Assembly (NCBI GenBank): GCA_019690055.1
Contig: JADGGF010000297.1
Coordinates: 1-5,821, forward strand
DNA from: Micromonosporaceae bacterium
GTDB lineage: Bacteria > Actinomycetota > Actinomycetes > Mycobacteriales > Micromonosporaceae
Length of the DNA: 5,821 bases
Direction: 5' to 3'
Positions 4,890-5,821 of this stretch are shown in pieces; the first letter of the stretch is position 1, and every line of letters begins with the position of its first letter. The notes under the pieces were generated by a model. It was not told the DNA's origin, searched no databases, and was given only the letters and a program-made list of their open reading frames with translations. A program made the translations under genes and the position numbers.

Positions 4890-5821
4890 CTACCAGGGGA
4901 TCCAGGCGAGGCGGGCGAGCGTGGTGGGGTTGGTGGCCATCAGGCCGCCGTCCGAGACCGTCCACAGCGTGGTGCCGTTCCCGGCGGTGGTGATGAGGCT
5001 GCGCCGAATCGGCGGCTGGTAGCGGTACTCGGTCGATGGGTGGCTGATGTAGCCGACCTCGACGATCGTGTCGCCGGTGATGCGCAGGATGAGGGCGCCC
5101 GCGGACCGGCCCGGCCCGAACATCCGGTCCGGCGCGTCCTGGAAGGGAACGGGCTCGCCGAAGCCGTACACCGACTGCACCGGCACGACCAGCAGGCCGT
5201 CGGCCGGCCAGTAGAGGAAGGCGTGCGGGTCGAACTCGGCCTCGGAGTTGCTGCCGGAGAGCGTGTACTGGGCGATCCGGGCCGGCGCGTCGAGGTTGCC
5301 CACGTCGAACAGCGACACCTGGGTGCCGAGGACCGAGCCGCTGTCGGTGGCGTCCTGGCCGATGCCGATCAGCCGGGTGTCGTCGAGCGGGTGCAGGTAG
5401 GCGGAGTAGCCCGGGATCTTGAGCTCACCCCGGACGACCGGGGCCGTGGGATCGCGCAGATCCACTGTGTACAGCGGGTCGGTCTGGCGGAACGTCACGA
5501 CGTAGCCGACCGGACCGATGAAGCGCACCGCGTAGATCCGTTCACCCTTGCCCAGTCCGTCCACCGCGCCGACCTGCACGAGGCGGTTGCCCTGCGTGGC
5601 CAGCACGAAGACGCCGGAGTGGGTCTCGGTGACGCCAGCGCCGGTGTCGATGGCCTCGACGGTGGTGGCGACCCGCAGGCGACCGTCCCATTCGGACATC
5701 GCGTACTGGTTGAGCAGGTGCCCCGGCACGCTGCCGCCGGCCACGAACCGAGGCGGGGTGGTGGTCGTGTCGAATCGGTAGATCTCGGTATGCGGCTGGG
5801 CTGGGGTCCGGGCGGCGAGGG
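4890..5821 (-). CDS. Secreted-type beta-propeller domain protein, C-terminal part (5' end outside window)
   Basis: The frame is open from the right edge to the TAG at 4892-4890, giving 309 residues without a start; the GTG at 5744 lies inside conserved sequence and is not the true start. The fragment matches the bacterial C-terminal beta-propeller family distantly related to WD-40 repeats. Typical stretches, numbered within the fragment, are TEIYRFD (11-17), VPGHLLNQYAMSEWDG (31-46), GERIYAVRF (92-100), GYVVTFRQTDPLYTVDLRDP (105-124), IPGYSAYLHP (135-144), GIGQDA (152-157), VSLFDVGNL (168-176) and DPHAFLYWP (197-205). It ends LARLAWIPW, a normal C-terminus with nothing truncated. Full members are about twice this length and carry a signal or lipoprotein peptide, so this one is probably exported, but that part is off-window. 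Its molecular function is not established; propellers usually bind ligands or proteins. It converges with the TY-Chap-like gene across a hairpin. Confidence 0.88.
   Translation of the reverse strand, partial: LAARTPAQPHTEIYRFDTTTTPPRFVAGGSVPGHLLNQYAMSEWDGRLRVATTVEAIDTGAGVTETHSGVFVLATQGNRLVQVGAVDGLGKGERIYAVRFIGPVGYVVTFRQTDPLYTVDLRDPTAPVVRGELKIPGYSAYLHPLDDTRLIGIGQDATDSGSVLGTQVSLFDVGNLDAPARIAQYTLSGSNSEAEFDPHAFLYWPADGLLVVPVQSVYGFGEPVPFQDAPDRMFGPGRSAGALILRITGDTIVEVGYISHPSTEYRYQPPIRRSLITTAGNGTTLWTVSDGGLMATNPTTLARLAWIPW

Noticed and set aside
4750..5022. Plus-strand open frames of 90 and 63 residues after the TY-Chap-like gene
   Set aside because: They cover the terminator hairpins and run antisense into the conserved end of the beta-propeller gene; no ribosome binding site or domain is seen.
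5742..5744. GTG at 5744 as the start of the beta-propeller gene
   Set aside because: The frame stays open to the window edge, and the 25 codons upstream include TEIYRFD, which fits the family, so the gene continues beyond the window.

Overview
This is a very GC-rich chromosomal window with strong G/C preference at third codon positions, GTG starts and a near-absence of AT-rich promoter elements. That points to a high-GC actinobacterium. The gene set (MoaC, a membrane GGDEF-EAL protein, a YbjN/TY-Chap-like protein and a secreted C-terminal beta-propeller protein) would fit a filamentous actinomycete such as a member of Micromonosporaceae, but that assignment is inference. I see no mobile element, CRISPR array, tRNA or rRNA.

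Layout. Bases 1-623 (minus strand) hold moaC, which makes cyclic pyranopterin monophosphate in molybdenum cofactor synthesis. Its 3' end runs off the left edge and carries an in-frame 36-bp tandem repeat. Bases 624-1131 form a 508-bp divergent intergenic region with several candidate regulatory structures: two overlapping palindromes, a tiny leader ORF pair behind a ribosome binding site that can fold into a hairpin, three CCGGTC boxes at exact 15-bp spacing, a TAGGCT -10 candidate and a long nested hairpin just before the next gene. Bases 1132-3582 (plus) encode an 816-residue membrane protein with a multi-pass N-terminus, a GAF-like region, a degenerate GGDEF domain and an EAL domain with all main catalytic residues, so it is most likely a cyclic-di-GMP phosphodiesterase. 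Bases 3714-4727 (plus) encode a 337-residue protein resembling the actinobacterial YbjN/TY-Chap (type III secretion chaperone-like) fold. A convergent intergenic region of 162 bp holds two strong GC-rich hairpins. Bases 4890 to the right edge (minus) encode the C-terminal part of a beta-propeller protein.

How the genes relate. The GGDEF-EAL gene and the TY-Chap-like gene are co-oriented with 131 bp between them, and the second has its own Shine-Dalgarno and a -10-like hexamer, so they may be read separately or together. Nothing in the sequence links moaC or the beta-propeller gene to them functionally. Most of the window is ordinary core or accessory actinobacterial coding sequence. The points that deserve a second look are the repeat-bearing moaC tail, the inactive-looking GGDEF fused to an intact EAL, and the structured leader upstream of that gene.
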